The notes under the pieces: model-generated
The model's database searches: none
Seen by the model: the letters and a program-made list of their open reading frames with translations, nothing else
Told to the model about the DNA's origin: nothing
Program-made: the position numbers and the translations under genes
Part shown: piece after piece, positions 33,877 through 42,750 of the stretch
Layout: the number at the start of each line of letters is the position of its first letter
How positions within the stretch are numbered: the stretch's first letter is position 1
NCBI GenBank assembly: GCA_018649885.1
Contig: JABIHA010000138.1
Span: 1-64,000 of the forward strand
Direction of reading: 5' to 3'
Length of the DNA stretch: 64,000 nt
Origin: Bacteriovoracaceae bacterium
GTDB lineage: Bacteria; Bdellovibrionota; Bacteriovoracia; Bacteriovoracales; Bacteriovoracaceae

Positions 33877-34728
33877 TTATTTCGTATTTTCTGCGACCCA
33901 TTGCCTGTGATAAATTAGATTTGCTGAAATCCCGATGCTCTGGCACCAGTCTCCTGAAGAGTGAACTCCAGCTAGGAAGTTTCTTCCTTTGACCTTAACA
34001 ACCCATGGGCCTCCACTGTCACCATTACAAGTAGTGACGCCGTCTCTCACGACAGCAAGTGTTCCCACGTAATTAAATTTACTTAAAAAGCCTGAAGCCC
34101 CCTCGATTGGTAATACGTGAAGATCCATATCAATTTTTAAAAGATCCTCACTAACACCATCGTAGAAACCCAATTTTCCCCAGCCAGATATTTTGACTTG
34201 AGGAAGGCTTCTTCCCTGCTCAGGACCAGCCGTTTGTGGCTCAACATAACCTGAGTAAACATCATCAGCGATAACTTCTACCGGCTGAACTTTTTCACTA
34301 TATTCAATGTTGTCCTTGAATTTTATAAGGGCAAGGTCGCAATGGGTGCATGACTCCAGTGTGGCCAGATCGTATCCCTTATAAGATTCGTGAACTGTAA
34401 ATGATTCGATTTCTGGAAGAGCTTCAAGTGAATCACTTGTACCGCTTCCTCCTGCGAAAACTGTAAAGCCTTCAACTTTTCTTTCATAAAGGCAGTGAGC
34501 TGCAGTTAGAACATACCTTTTTCCAATAATTGTTCCACCACACCATGTAGATCCAAATCGTCTTATTTGAACCATCCAAGGAACTTCTTCTGGGCTAGCT
34601 TCTGAGCCACCAACAATGAAAGTTGATTTAACATCTAAAGCCTCACCGCTTGGGTTTTGCCCACATGACACAAGGCTAAGAGTAACAACTAACATAACTA
34701 AGAGTGTTAATAATCTAGACACAATCAC
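33877..34728 (-). CDS. Secreted chymotrypsin-fold (S1) serine protease lipoprotein
   Basis: 283 residues. A lipobox (SLVSC, Cys22) anchors it in the envelope. The zymogen cleavage site precedes IVGGSEASPEEVPWMV. The triad is His78 (TAAHC), Asp131 (CDLALIKF) and Ser238 (NGDSGGPW). The residue six before Ser is Thr232, where trypsins have Asp, so a preference for Arg/Lys is not supported; a chymotrypsin- or elastase-like preference is more likely. The gene ends in a strong terminator 33 bp later. Such proteases are numerous in predatory bacteria. Confidence 0.93.
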   Translation of the reverse strand: MIVSRLLTLLVMLVVTLSLVSCGQNPSGEALDVKSTFIVGGSEASPEEVPWMVQIRRFGSTWCGGTIIGKRYVLTAAHCLYERKVEGFTVFAGGSGTSDSLEALPEIESFTVHESYKGYDLATLESCTHCDLALIKFKDNIEYSEKVQPVEVIADDVYSGYVEPQTAGPEQGRSLPQVKISGWGKLGFYDGVSEDLLKIDMDLHVLPIEGASGFLSKFNYVGTLAVVRDGVTTCNGDSGGPWVVKVKGRNFLAGVHSSGDWCQSIGISANLIYHRQWVAENTK

Positions 34729-34957
34729 TTCCTCCGCAAAAAACTTTTGATGAAGCTATAAAAGAAAAATTGTACTCTTCTGTCAAATAGTTGAGCGCTC
34801 TTGTAAGTTATTGTTGGTATTATGTGGTTCTTAATTTTTTTCTTAGAGAGACGTGGGGCGGTTGAAAGATGTTTTAAGTTTTCGAAACATTGCATCAAGT
34901 GATTGGGATCAAAAGGTTGTTGCGTTTAGTTAGAGTGGTTACGCAGTGACGAATTGA

Positions 34958-34979
34958 ATGGTGCTCGACAGAGCACCAT
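34958..34979. other. 9-bp hairpin after small Cys-rich gene
   Basis: ATGGTGCTC and its complement flank a GACA loop, ending 12 bp beyond the minus-strand gene stop at 34991. No T-run follows, so it is an imperfect terminator or processing signal. The rest of the 262-bp gap up to 34729 shows no gene. Confidence 0.4.
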
Positions 34980-34990
34980 GTTATGTAAGA

Positions 34991-35365
34991 TTACTCAACA
35001 GAGCTTTGAGTTGAAGCAAATTTTTCTGTCAGCTTAACTTTGATTTCTGCGATACATGAATTCAGACTCTCATCTAACTCACCGCCTTTAACTTTTTCTC
35101 TGCATTCTTTTCTAGAGATATCAGAGGCCTTACAAAGAGACTTTGCACACTTTAATTTTGCACACTTTTGAAATTTTGGTTTTTCAAGACATGTGGCTAT
35201 ATCGTTTTTCTTAAGACATCTTTTAAGACCTCTTTTACATTTTCTGGCAATTTTTCTTCCGCGCTTTTTGCCTTCACTTTTACTTGGGCCTTTTGACATA
35301 AGCTCAAATGAAAAAAGCACTGAAGCAACAATAAAAAGTATCATAATTGGGTTTTGGTTTCTCAC
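34991..35365 (-). CDS. Secreted Lys/Cys-rich small protein
   Basis: 124 residues with a signal peptide (about 1-24). The mature part has about 20 Lys and ten Cys, such as CKRGLKRCLKKNDIATC, CAKLKCAKSLC and SRKEC. The even spacing of Cys in a helical context resembles antiparallel helical hairpins held by disulphides. The strong positive charge could favour binding to nucleic acid, lipopolysaccharide or membranes; this is only a compositional argument. Ribosome site AGGAGAGAG precedes the ATG. No family is recognised. Confidence 0.55.
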   Translation of the reverse strand: MRNQNPIMILFIVASVLFSFELMSKGPSKSEGKKRGRKIARKCKRGLKRCLKKNDIATCLEKPKFQKCAKLKCAKSLCKASDISRKECREKVKGGELDESLNSCIAEIKVKLTEKFASTQSSVE

Positions 35366-35569
35366 TTTCTCTCTCCTCGTTTCTTAGTTGAGGGTTATAC
35401 GAAGGTTTTTAGGAAAAGTTCTAAAGTACTTTGATCAAATGATTTTTGTTGAGAATCTGTTCACTAAGTGGTGAAAACTCTAGGCGTATTTTGCACCTAT
35501 CCTGGCCATATAGATATATGCATATAATATATTTTGAACTCATGGTAAATAAAAAATAGGTGGATTAAA

Positions 35570-36562
35570 ATGACCAAGATTTTGATGCTCTCAGTGCTAC
35601 TTCTGTGTTCATGTGCAGGAGGTGATAAATTTAAGGTCATTGCTCATCGTGGACTTCCAAGATTATTTCCAGAACATACTTTAGAGGGACTTCGAGCAGT
35701 TTTAAAATACCCGGTTCACTACGTTGAGCCAGATGTGGTTTTGACTAAAGATGATGTTCCCGTGATTCTTCATGACATTCATTTAGATAGTACAACAAAT
35801 GTGGCCTCTGTGTTTCCAAAGAAGGTAAGGGCAGATGGCAGATTTTATGCGGCTGATTTAACTTTAGCTGAACTTAAAACATTGAGGGCCAATCACAGAA
35901 TTAATCTAAAAACGAAAAAAGCGGCCATTGGTAGTAGAGTTCCTATTTCAGGATCACAGTACTTAGTGCCTACCCTCAGTGAATTTATGACTGTAGTTCA
36001 AAACCACAATGAAGTTGAAAGAACCAGTGTGGGTATTTATTTAGAAATTAAGGCCCCTGGTTTTCACAAAAAAATGGGAAAGGATATAACGAATATTGTT
36101 TATGAGAAAATTAGTGCTTTTAGTAAAATTCATAGAGAAACTCCATTTATCATTCAATGTTTCGATGACAAAACTCTTATTAGGTTGAAAAATGTGATTA
36201 AAACTAGAATCCCACTGGTTCAGTTGATAGGTGAAAATTCGTGGGCCATGAATAAAATTGATTACAATAAAATGAAAACAAAAGAAGGCTTAACCAGTAT
36301 TTCAAAATATGCTGCTGGAGTTGGTCCTTGGATTCCTCATGTTCTTACTTATAAAGATGGAGAGGTTAGTGCGACACCATTTTCTGAATGGGCACATGAG
36401 GTAGGTCTTGTGATACATCCCTACACCCTTAGAAATGATGCTCTTCCAAAGTTTATAAAAGATGAAAAACAGTTAGTTGAGCTTCTGATGAACGAAGCAA
36501 GGGTTGATGGCGTCTTTACTGACAATGCTCACACTACTTTGGAATCTATTGATTTATTATAA
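35570..36562 (+). CDS. Glycerophosphodiester phosphodiesterase, lipoprotein
   Basis: 330 residues. A short lipobox (LCSC, residue 15) is followed at once by the GDPD domain: IAHRGLPRLFPEHT holds the catalytic His and Glu, and VEPDVVLTKDDVPVILHD supplies the metal and second His. YLEIKAP and the C-terminal VDGVFTDNAHTT complete the barrel, as in GlpQ. It hydrolyses glycerophosphodiesters to glycerol-3-phosphate and alcohol in the periplasm, useful for using prey phospholipids. It overlaps the next, convergent gene by 6 bp. Confidence 0.9.
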   Translation: MTKILMLSVLLLCSCAGGDKFKVIAHRGLPRLFPEHTLEGLRAVLKYPVHYVEPDVVLTKDDVPVILHDIHLDSTTNVASVFPKKVRADGRFYAADLTLAELKTLRANHRINLKTKKAAIGSRVPISGSQYLVPTLSEFMTVVQNHNEVERTSVGIYLEIKAPGFHKKMGKDITNIVYEKISAFSKIHRETPFIIQCFDDKTLIRLKNVIKTRIPLVQLIGENSWAMNKIDYNKMKTKEGLTSISKYAAGVGPWIPHVLTYKDGEVSATPFSEWAHEVGLVIHPYTLRNDALPKFIKDEKQLVELLMNEARVDGVFTDNAHTTLESIDLL

Positions 36563-37369
36563 GTTGTGGCCCATCCTCTCTTTAACATAGGTTTTAATTT
36601 CTGAGATCATTCTCTCAACCCACATAACAGATTTTATTCTTCCCTCAGTGCATGCATCTAAGTGGGCGCCATCGCGCTGGCAACCAGAGTCTTCTTTTGG
36701 ATAGGACATAAATGGTAGTGAGCTTTCTCTACTGCTTAGAAATTGGCAGTAATTTCCCGCTTTGACGTGAGCAGTCACTAGCATTTCGTAGAGCCTATCT
36801 TGTTTGTATTTTGGTTTTTTTCGTAGGCTTCCATCTGGTGGTCCAATCCAGACACACTTGGCACCTGATAGCCTAATTTTATCGACGAGCGCAACTACGG
36901 TATTCGCGGCATCTTCGAGTTTGGTGTTGGCCACTTCTGGATCTAATTGGGGGTCAGAGCCTACGCTATTAATCTGGTTGGCACCTAGGGCGACAACAAC
37001 GAGGTCTGCTTTAATTGGTATGTCTTGGGCCGGGTCTATATTAGCTAATAGATTATCAACAAGCGGAGTTTTCAGAAACTTACCCCTTAGCCCCGTAATG
37101 GTGTCAGTTGAAGCGCCGTTAAAAAATCCACAAGGAGTTACCCACCTGTGTGATGTTTTAGTCCAATGAACCGGAGAAGATCCACAACGGCCATAAGTAG
37201 CAACTTGAGTGTTATTCAAAGTGCTGAGTCTCCCATGCATCATGATTCCAAACGATTGGGCAGTATGAGAGTCCCCGATCACCAAAATATTCAGTTTATT
37301 CTCCTCACCAAAGGCCGTGCAGCTGCAGATCATGATTAAAAATAATGTAGTGGTGAATGTTTTCATCAT
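36557..37369 (-). CDS. Secreted SGNH/GDSL-type hydrolase
   Basis: 270 residues with a lipoprotein-like signal ending MICSC. Block I is VIGDSHTAQSFG (catalytic Ser in GDSH), block III is VVVALGANQINS, and DGAHLD near residue 240 gives the Asp-x-x-His. The GDSH variant matches SGNH hydrolases acting on acyl or acetyl groups of glycans and lipids. The target is not known. It lies tail to tail with the GDPD gene, suggesting neighbouring roles in lipid or wall turnover but independent transcription. Confidence 0.82.
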   Translation of the reverse strand: MMKTFTTTLFLIMICSCTAFGEENKLNILVIGDSHTAQSFGIMMHGRLSTLNNTQVATYGRCGSSPVHWTKTSHRWVTPCGFFNGASTDTITGLRGKFLKTPLVDNLLANIDPAQDIPIKADLVVVALGANQINSVGSDPQLDPEVANTKLEDAANTVVALVDKIRLSGAKCVWIGPPDGSLRKKPKYKQDRLYEMLVTAHVKAGNYCQFLSSRESSLPFMSYPKEDSGCQRDGAHLDACTEGRIKSVMWVERMISEIKTYVKERMGHNL

Positions 37370-37626
37370 AAGCTCCTACGAAAGAGAACTGGGGGGAGAT
37401 AATCTCTAAAACTGGCGCCATTTGCAATGTGAGCCTGTAGAAAATTCAGAGTTTACTGACTTGAAATCAGGTAGATCCTGATAAAAAAGTGAACGGTCAG
37501 TTTGGAACGTTTATTCCTAATAGGGATGGGTATTATTTTCAGTTTTGTGGGGCATTGCGTTGACCCCTGGTATAAATCATGGATACGGGACGCACTTTTA
37601 TTTTTAAAACTTATACGGAGTTTTTT

Positions 37627-38496
37627 ATGAAATTTTTTGCACTACTGCTAGGGCTTAGCCTTGCGGGTTCTTCATTTGCTGATGAAGGAGATTTTACACT
37701 ACTACCATTTGCTGGAGCAGGCTCCAGAGTTAATGTTCGAATCTCAGAAGATGGATTTGACGGCGGCATTCAAGCTGATGAACACGCTGAAGACTTGCTG
37801 GTATCAGTTAATATGCAGGCGCTTAAATACAAAGGCACCACATTTTTGAGTCTATATGCTGACTTCATGGTCTCTACCGATAGTAGTCCAGAGTTCCATA
37901 CCTTTATGGCAACGCTAGCTAATATGGATCTTTATGATTCATCTAAAACTACTCCAGAAGAGGAGCAGAAAAAGGCCAGAATCAAAACTCAGATTTCTGC
38001 AAGTATGCTTACTTTTCTAAGAACTAATGTTTATACTAATCCGGGAGCAGAGCCATTTGCTTTATCACAAATCGAAATTGCAAAAATAACTATTGACCAT
38101 GTTATTCCTGTTGATGATGGAAAATTTCAAATTCACACTTCAATAAGTGTCAGTGGTGGTGTCCAGGGTATTATCGGCGACGCCGATCCAGAGACATTCT
38201 TGGCCTTAAGTAGCTCTTTAACACTTGCTTTTGGAAATGGGTTGTCTGTTTCTTTTGGCAACTACACAAAGCTGTACACATTGACTCCAGATCTAAAACT
38301 AGTTTTAAATCCTACAGGATCAATTTCTTACGCTATTCCAGATACTGCTCTTTCGGTTTATCTGGAATTGGGAACGGCCAACCTCTTTCTTGGCGCAGAT
38401 GATGGAATTGATAGATATAATAATGGTTACAGTGCCACTGTTGGGATCAGAGGATATTGGGATCCAATTAAGCCTTTTAGAAGAAAGAAAAAATAA
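37627..38496 (+). CDS. Secreted, probable outer-membrane beta-rich protein
   Basis: 289 residues from ATG 37627, which has CGGAG upstream and begins a clean signal peptide ending SFAD. The body alternates short beta-strands with Gly-rich turns, for example FQIHTSISVSGGVQGIIG, ALSSSLTLAFGNGLSVSFG and YSATVGIRGYWDP; this fits a beta-barrel. The tail is basic (FRRKKK) like the 12799-13704 protein. A TTGACC element at 37560 may be part of its promoter. I do not know the family. Confidence 0.55.
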   Translation: MKFFALLLGLSLAGSSFADEGDFTLLPFAGAGSRVNVRISEDGFDGGIQADEHAEDLLVSVNMQALKYKGTTFLSLYADFMVSTDSSPEFHTFMATLANMDLYDSSKTTPEEEQKKARIKTQISASMLTFLRTNVYTNPGAEPFALSQIEIAKITIDHVIPVDDGKFQIHTSISVSGGVQGIIGDADPETFLALSSSLTLAFGNGLSVSFGNYTKLYTLTPDLKLVLNPTGSISYAIPDTALSVYLELGTANLFLGADDGIDRYNNGYSATVGIRGYWDPIKPFRRKKK

Positions 38497-38597
38497 AGTT
38501 AAATACAATCTTTGGGGTGCAGATTTCTTTGCTGCACCTCCCTTTTCACAATCTGGCATTAAGTTAAAATAGAGCTCTAATTAAGTTGGAGCAATCT

Positions 38598-39470
38598 ATG
38601 CCGTATATTCAGCACAAATTTGGAAGAACCTTTTTTCAAGCGAAGGGTCGTTTAAGCTCTGGAGTTCCTTTAGTGGTACTTCACGGTGGTCCAGGTGGAA
38701 GTTATAGTAAAAGTAAGTCACCTTTTTTGAAGCTTAGCACTCACAGAAAAGTCTTTCTTCACGATCAAATTGGAGGAGGCAAGAGCTCCCCACTAAAAAC
38801 ATCTCAGATGAAAATCGAAACTTTTGTTTATGAGCTGGACCATCTCATTAAGAGCTGGGGGTTAAAGGAGTTTCATCTTTACGGAGGCTCCTGGGGAACT
38901 ACGCTGGCGTTGGAATACTATCTCAGAAAAAAACCAAAGGGACTGCGCTCTCTTATATTACAGTCCCCTATGTTTAGTGCCAAAGACTGGGAAAGGGATG
39001 CAATCCGTTTAATTCAAAAGCTACCTGCTAAAACCAGAAAAGTGATTGAGTACTGTCATGAAATAGGGGCCACCGACTCTAAGGTTTATCAGGAGGCCGT
39101 CATGGTCTATTATCTTCGCCATGTACTCAGAAATGAGAGAAAACTAAAGAAAGCATTTAGTGGTAAAAGTAATCCTCATGGTAAGCAAGTTTATGAGTAT
39201 ATGTGGGGCCCTTCAGAGTTTAAGCCAACTGGTACGTTAAAAAAGTACAGCCGTGTTTCAGATTTATCAAAAATAAGTGTGCCCACCTATCTCATGTGTG
39301 GTCAATACGATGAGGCAACTCCGGCCACAGTTAAAAGTTATCATCAGCGAGTTGCGGGATCAAAATTTAAGATCTTTAAAGACTGCTCTCACGCCATAGG
39401 TTCAGAAAATGAGAAATTATTTCTTTCAGAAATAAAGGGATTTTTGAAGGAGTGTGATCAAAAATGTTGA
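38598..39470 (+). CDS. Proline iminopeptidase-like alpha/beta hydrolase (S33)
   Basis: 290 residues. HGGPGG (29-34) is the oxyanion-loop motif typical of proline iminopeptidases. The nucleophile elbow GGSWG has Ser98; Asp238 (GQYDEATP) and His265 (CSHAIGSEN) complete the triad. No signal peptide is seen, so it acts in the cytoplasm, probably removing N-terminal Pro or small residues from imported peptides. That would fit with the Opp system in this region. It overlaps the next gene by 7 bp. Confidence 0.87.
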   Translation: MPYIQHKFGRTFFQAKGRLSSGVPLVVLHGGPGGSYSKSKSPFLKLSTHRKVFLHDQIGGGKSSPLKTSQMKIETFVYELDHLIKSWGLKEFHLYGGSWGTTLALEYYLRKKPKGLRSLILQSPMFSAKDWERDAIRLIQKLPAKTRKVIEYCHEIGATDSKVYQEAVMVYYLRHVLRNERKLKKAFSGKSNPHGKQVYEYMWGPSEFKPTGTLKKYSRVSDLSKISVPTYLMCGQYDEATPATVKSYHQRVAGSKFKIFKDCSHAIGSENEKLFLSEIKGFLKECDQKC

Positions 39471-39817
39471 GCTACGAAGTATATAAAATCACCCATATAG
39501 CTATTGTTTTTATTTTTTTAACCACTCTTGCTGCTGATCTTTTAGGTGGCAACCAATCTAAGTGGGTTAAAATGGTTGTGGGGATGAGCAGCTTTTTGAT
39601 TATTGTCACCGGAATGGGACTCGCGGCAGTGATGGGAGTGTTTGGCGGTGGTGAATTTCCCCTATGGCTTAAGGGGAAAGTTCTTTTTTGGGGAGCTCTA
39701 GCAATGGCCGCCCCTATTTGTGGAAAGTATCTTGTGAAACATAGAGCGGCTTCTTTTTGGGGGCTACTAGTATTAGCTTTACTTGCAGTTTCAATGGCCA
39801 TTTACAAATTTATTTAA
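39464..39817 (+). CDS. Four-TM membrane protein of unknown function
   Basis: 117 residues, four helices at about 9-27, 36-58, 68-86 and 96-114. His10 near the start of the first helix (YKITHIAIVFIFL) and Lys/His residues near 85-92 (GKYLVKHRAAS) recall small haem-linked or SirB-like membrane proteins, without a firm match. The start overlaps the peptidase gene stop, so they are co-translated. It converges on the HD-GYP gene 16 bp away. Confidence 0.6.
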   Translation: MLSYEVYKITHIAIVFIFLTTLAADLLGGNQSKWVKMVVGMSSFLIIVTGMGLAAVMGVFGGGEFPLWLKGKVLFWGALAMAAPICGKYLVKHRAASFWGLLVLALLAVSMAIYKFI

Positions 39818-39833
39818 AGAGTTGGCCCTGAGA

Positions 39834-41399
39834 CTAGAACAAGCGCTCTAAAATTTTAACCATATGCTGGTTAAATTTGGATTCACTCTTTGAAACAACT
39901 TCCAGTGCTTTTTGATGGTTTCCTTCGAGTTTAGAAAGAGCTCGGTCATAGAAGTTTGAAAGTATGGTTATCTGAGAATAAATAGAGAGTTGATTTTTCT
40001 TAATTCCTCGTGGGTAGCCACTCCCATCACAGTACTCATGATGATCTCTAATGACTTCAACTACCTTTTCGCTTACTTCGCCTAAGTTTCCAATAAGTGA
40101 GACAGATAAATTGACATGCTCTTTGTATTTGAGCTTTTGTTCATCACTTAGCGTTTCATATGGGGTATTGTCCATACCCAGCTGAGCAAGACCAGCGTCA
40201 TGTAATAGACCTGAAACAACGAGGATATCTCTTATTATAGATGAGTCACTAGGAAACTGGTTTTGGAATACCTTAAATTGAGGCGCCAGCTTTGGTTCCT
40301 CAGTGACCAATAAAATCTCCCTGTACATTGCAAAACTAAGATTGGCGACATTGACGGCATGTTCAGATATTCCATTTTCATTTTGGTTGTTAAAAATATG
40401 CTCTATATTGCTTTTTGAGTCATCACTTAAAAATTTGGAGATATAATTTGAGGCATCTTTTATCCCCTCAAAGCTTTTCTCATCAAGCTTTTTATAGGCA
40501 TCACTAACCTTTGAAGCAGCGAATTTATTAATGACCTCGGCAGCAGTATTCTTTTCACCCGAATTTGAGCTTAAAATGTCGTCTATGTATTCATCTAGGT
40601 AGTGCTGGTAGGCCGGCTCATCTTCAGCGTGAATATAAATTCTTTTCACACCGTGCTTACCAAATGCTTGAATGTGACCTTTGGTAATTACCGTTCCTTT
40701 TTTTACTATCACCTTTTTAGGGTCCGCCTGGGAAAATGTGTCAAAAGGAAGAGCTTTTCCCACTAAAATGATTTTGACTCTTATGGGGACAAGCTTGGGA
40801 GCATTTACTACATTGATCACTTTTTTTATTTCAGTGGGGACAGCTGCTAGGTCGCTTCTTTTTAGGTAGAGGAAACTTCCTTCCGCCGGCATTTTAAATC
40901 TTTCACCATCAGAGCAAATACTTTCAAACGAATCCTTTGACTTTTTGTAAAGAGCAATAGGCGAGATTTCAAAAGAGTCCAGAAAATCAATATGGACAGG
41001 GACAATATTACTGGCTTTGGAGTTAGCTATTGAATAATTTTTTATAATGCCATTTATAGGAGCCGCTACATTTTTTATCGGATGGATTTCTAAAAGTCCG
41101 AGCTCAATAAATGGATTGTAGCCATTAAATACTTCTTCTGTAATCATTACAAATTTTACAAGAGATCCTTCAATGTAGATTTGAATAATCGAATCAAAAA
41201 TATCTTTTAGTAAGTTCCTAGTTTGCAAAATGAAAATTGAGGGGATCTCACTTACTGAAATCTCCATCACTGCATTTAAAAAATTTGGTAGTTCCGTAAT
41301 TTCTAGTTTTGATTTTTCAATAAGGCCTACTACTTGATCCAAAGCATCTGATTTTTCGTTCTCATTGACAAAAAATACTTTTGGAGCGACTTTGGCCAT
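39834..41399 (-). CDS. HD-GYP domain cyclic-di-GMP phosphodiesterase
   Basis: 521 residues from ATG 41399, with AAGGA upstream. The HD-GYP domain occupies about 340-521: LLHDAGL (His400-Asp401), His428, HHEYCDGSGYPRG (453-465) with the complete GYP motif, so it is probably active on c-di-GMP. The N-terminal 330 residues show no named domain; they include a possible receiver-like start (KVFFVNENEKSDALDQVVGL) without clear phospho-acceptor, and charged helices at 290-330. Frames opening at 41483 lack a ribosome site. It faces the decarboxylase-like gene across a 125-bp promoter region. C-di-GMP turnover controls predatory versus free-living growth in related species. Confidence 0.88.
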   Translation of the reverse strand: MAKVAPKVFFVNENEKSDALDQVVGLIEKSKLEITELPNFLNAVMEISVSEIPSIFILQTRNLLKDIFDSIIQIYIEGSLVKFVMITEEVFNGYNPFIELGLLEIHPIKNVAAPINGIIKNYSIANSKASNIVPVHIDFLDSFEISPIALYKKSKDSFESICSDGERFKMPAEGSFLYLKRSDLAAVPTEIKKVINVVNAPKLVPIRVKIILVGKALPFDTFSQADPKKVIVKKGTVITKGHIQAFGKHGVKRIYIHAEDEPAYQHYLDEYIDDILSSNSGEKNTAAEVINKFAASKVSDAYKKLDEKSFEGIKDASNYISKFLSDDSKSNIEHIFNNQNENGISEHAVNVANLSFAMYREILLVTEEPKLAPQFKVFQNQFPSDSSIIRDILVVSGLLHDAGLAQLGMDNTPYETLSDEQKLKYKEHVNLSVSLIGNLGEVSEKVVEVIRDHHEYCDGSGYPRGIKKNQLSIYSQITILSNFYDRALSKLEGNHQKALEVVSKSESKFNQHMVKILERLF

Positions 41400-41524
41400 T
41401 TTTTTCCTTAAACATGTTTTTATCCAATTATAACTCAATTTGTGGTCTGAATAATTGTTTTTATGGGTTATGATTGGAATCAATGCTTAAAAAAAATTGT
41501 TTTCAAGAAAGCACAGGGGGAATT

Positions 41525-42409
41525 ATGGAGCCAACTTGGGAAATTGAAGAAAAGATGTATAACAACACAGAGAAGTTTAAAGGTGATTTTTTTGATCGGT
41601 TTTCTCTTAGGCACAATAAGGCCCCTTTGAAGCTTACTGATAGTATTGAGAAGAACTATCTATTTCCTACATTTTATGGAGATGTCACTTGTGCTGTGGG
41701 GATTTTCTTGTGTGACTATGAGAAAGCAAAAAAGGTAATGCTTCACCCAAAAATTGAGCCAGTGAAAATGCCAAAAGGTAGGGCACTTGTTATTTTTTCT
41801 TGTTATGAGTATCAAAGTGTTTACAATATTGCTCCCTACAATGAAGTCGCAATGACAATTCCAGTTATGTTTAACCCCGGCCTTAATATACCCGTTTTAC
41901 CAATTGTTATGCCCCAGCTTTTTAATAACTTTGGATACTATGTTTTTTCCATGCCGGTGACTTCAAAAGAAAACCAACTCAGAGGAACCAAAATTTGGGG
42001 TCTTCCCAAGGTGACTGAAAGAATTGATATAGATGTTAAAGACAACCACTCACATACTCGCGCTTATGATGAAAAGGGAGAGATCTATTTTGAGCTAAGT
42101 GTTCCAACTGATGGAAAGAAAACTCACTTTGATGTGAGCTCTCCTCTATACACAAAAAAAAATGGTCATCATTTACAGAGCTATACTAACTTTCAGGGTG
42201 ATTTTTTTGTGAATAAAAATATGAGTCTGTTGTTTGATGGCTCCCCTGATCGTTCTTTTGAAGGCAGTCCATTAAAGTTGGGAAATTCTCCGAGAGCTAA
42301 TTTGTTAAAAGAGTTAGATATTATTCCCACTCCTTTTCAATTTAGATATTGCTACAATATGTCTAGTTGCTTTGACTTACCGAGTGAAGGATTTAAGCCA
42401 AGTATTTAG
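41525..42409 (+). CDS. Acetoacetate decarboxylase-like protein
   Basis: 294 residues from ATG 41525, which follows GGGGGAATT. The ADC fold is indicated by PYNEVAMTIPVMF near residue 104 and by TKIWGLPKV, where Lys162 corresponds to the Schiff-base Lys of acetoacetate decarboxylase. Family members either decarboxylate acetoacetate or act as related aldolase-dehydratases, so the reaction is open. It is cytoplasmic. Its stop overlaps the opposing gene by 4 bp. Confidence 0.8.
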   Translation: MEPTWEIEEKMYNNTEKFKGDFFDRFSLRHNKAPLKLTDSIEKNYLFPTFYGDVTCAVGIFLCDYEKAKKVMLHPKIEPVKMPKGRALVIFSCYEYQSVYNIAPYNEVAMTIPVMFNPGLNIPVLPIVMPQLFNNFGYYVFSMPVTSKENQLRGTKIWGLPKVTERIDIDVKDNHSHTRAYDEKGEIYFELSVPTDGKKTHFDVSSPLYTKKNGHHLQSYTNFQGDFFVNKNMSLLFDGSPDRSFEGSPLKLGNSPRANLLKELDIIPTPFQFRYCYNMSSCFDLPSEGFKPSI

Positions 42410-42633
42410 TCACTATCACAGCCATAAAGGCATGAATCTACAGAGTCGACTCTTCCCCATGGGTCATTAAATTCAGCCGGTACATTAGGGTCTACTTTTT
42501 TTGCATATTCCCATGGGCAGTTTTGGCATCCACTTTGGCAGCAGTAACCTCTTTTTTTCAGGTAACTTCCACTGAAAACCATTTCCCCGTTTTCATTAAA
42601 CTCAAAATCTTCACCCTCTTTTAGCTCTTCCAT
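42406..42633 (-). CDS. DUF5522-like small Cys-rich protein
   Basis: 75 residues. The core YLKKRGYCCQSGCQNCPWEY is the DUF5522 signature (CCxxGCxxCPY), with four Cys positioned to bind a metal. Two further Cys lie near the C-terminus. The start used is ATG 42633; there is no strong ribosome site. The function is unknown. It is transcribed toward the decarboxylase-like gene and away from the M64 peptidase gene. Confidence 0.8.
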   Translation of the reverse strand: MEELKEGEDFEFNENGEMVFSGSYLKKRGYCCQSGCQNCPWEYAKKVDPNVPAEFNDPWGRVDSVDSCLYGCDSD

Positions 42634-42750
42634 TATAAATGGATACCAAAAATTTGGGTGAGTTGAAAGGCACGCGCGCGGGTGCCGCCGCGCGGATTTG
42701 CCATATGTCACCATTTGCGATCAAATACGGCCAAAATGATAGGGGGAGTT

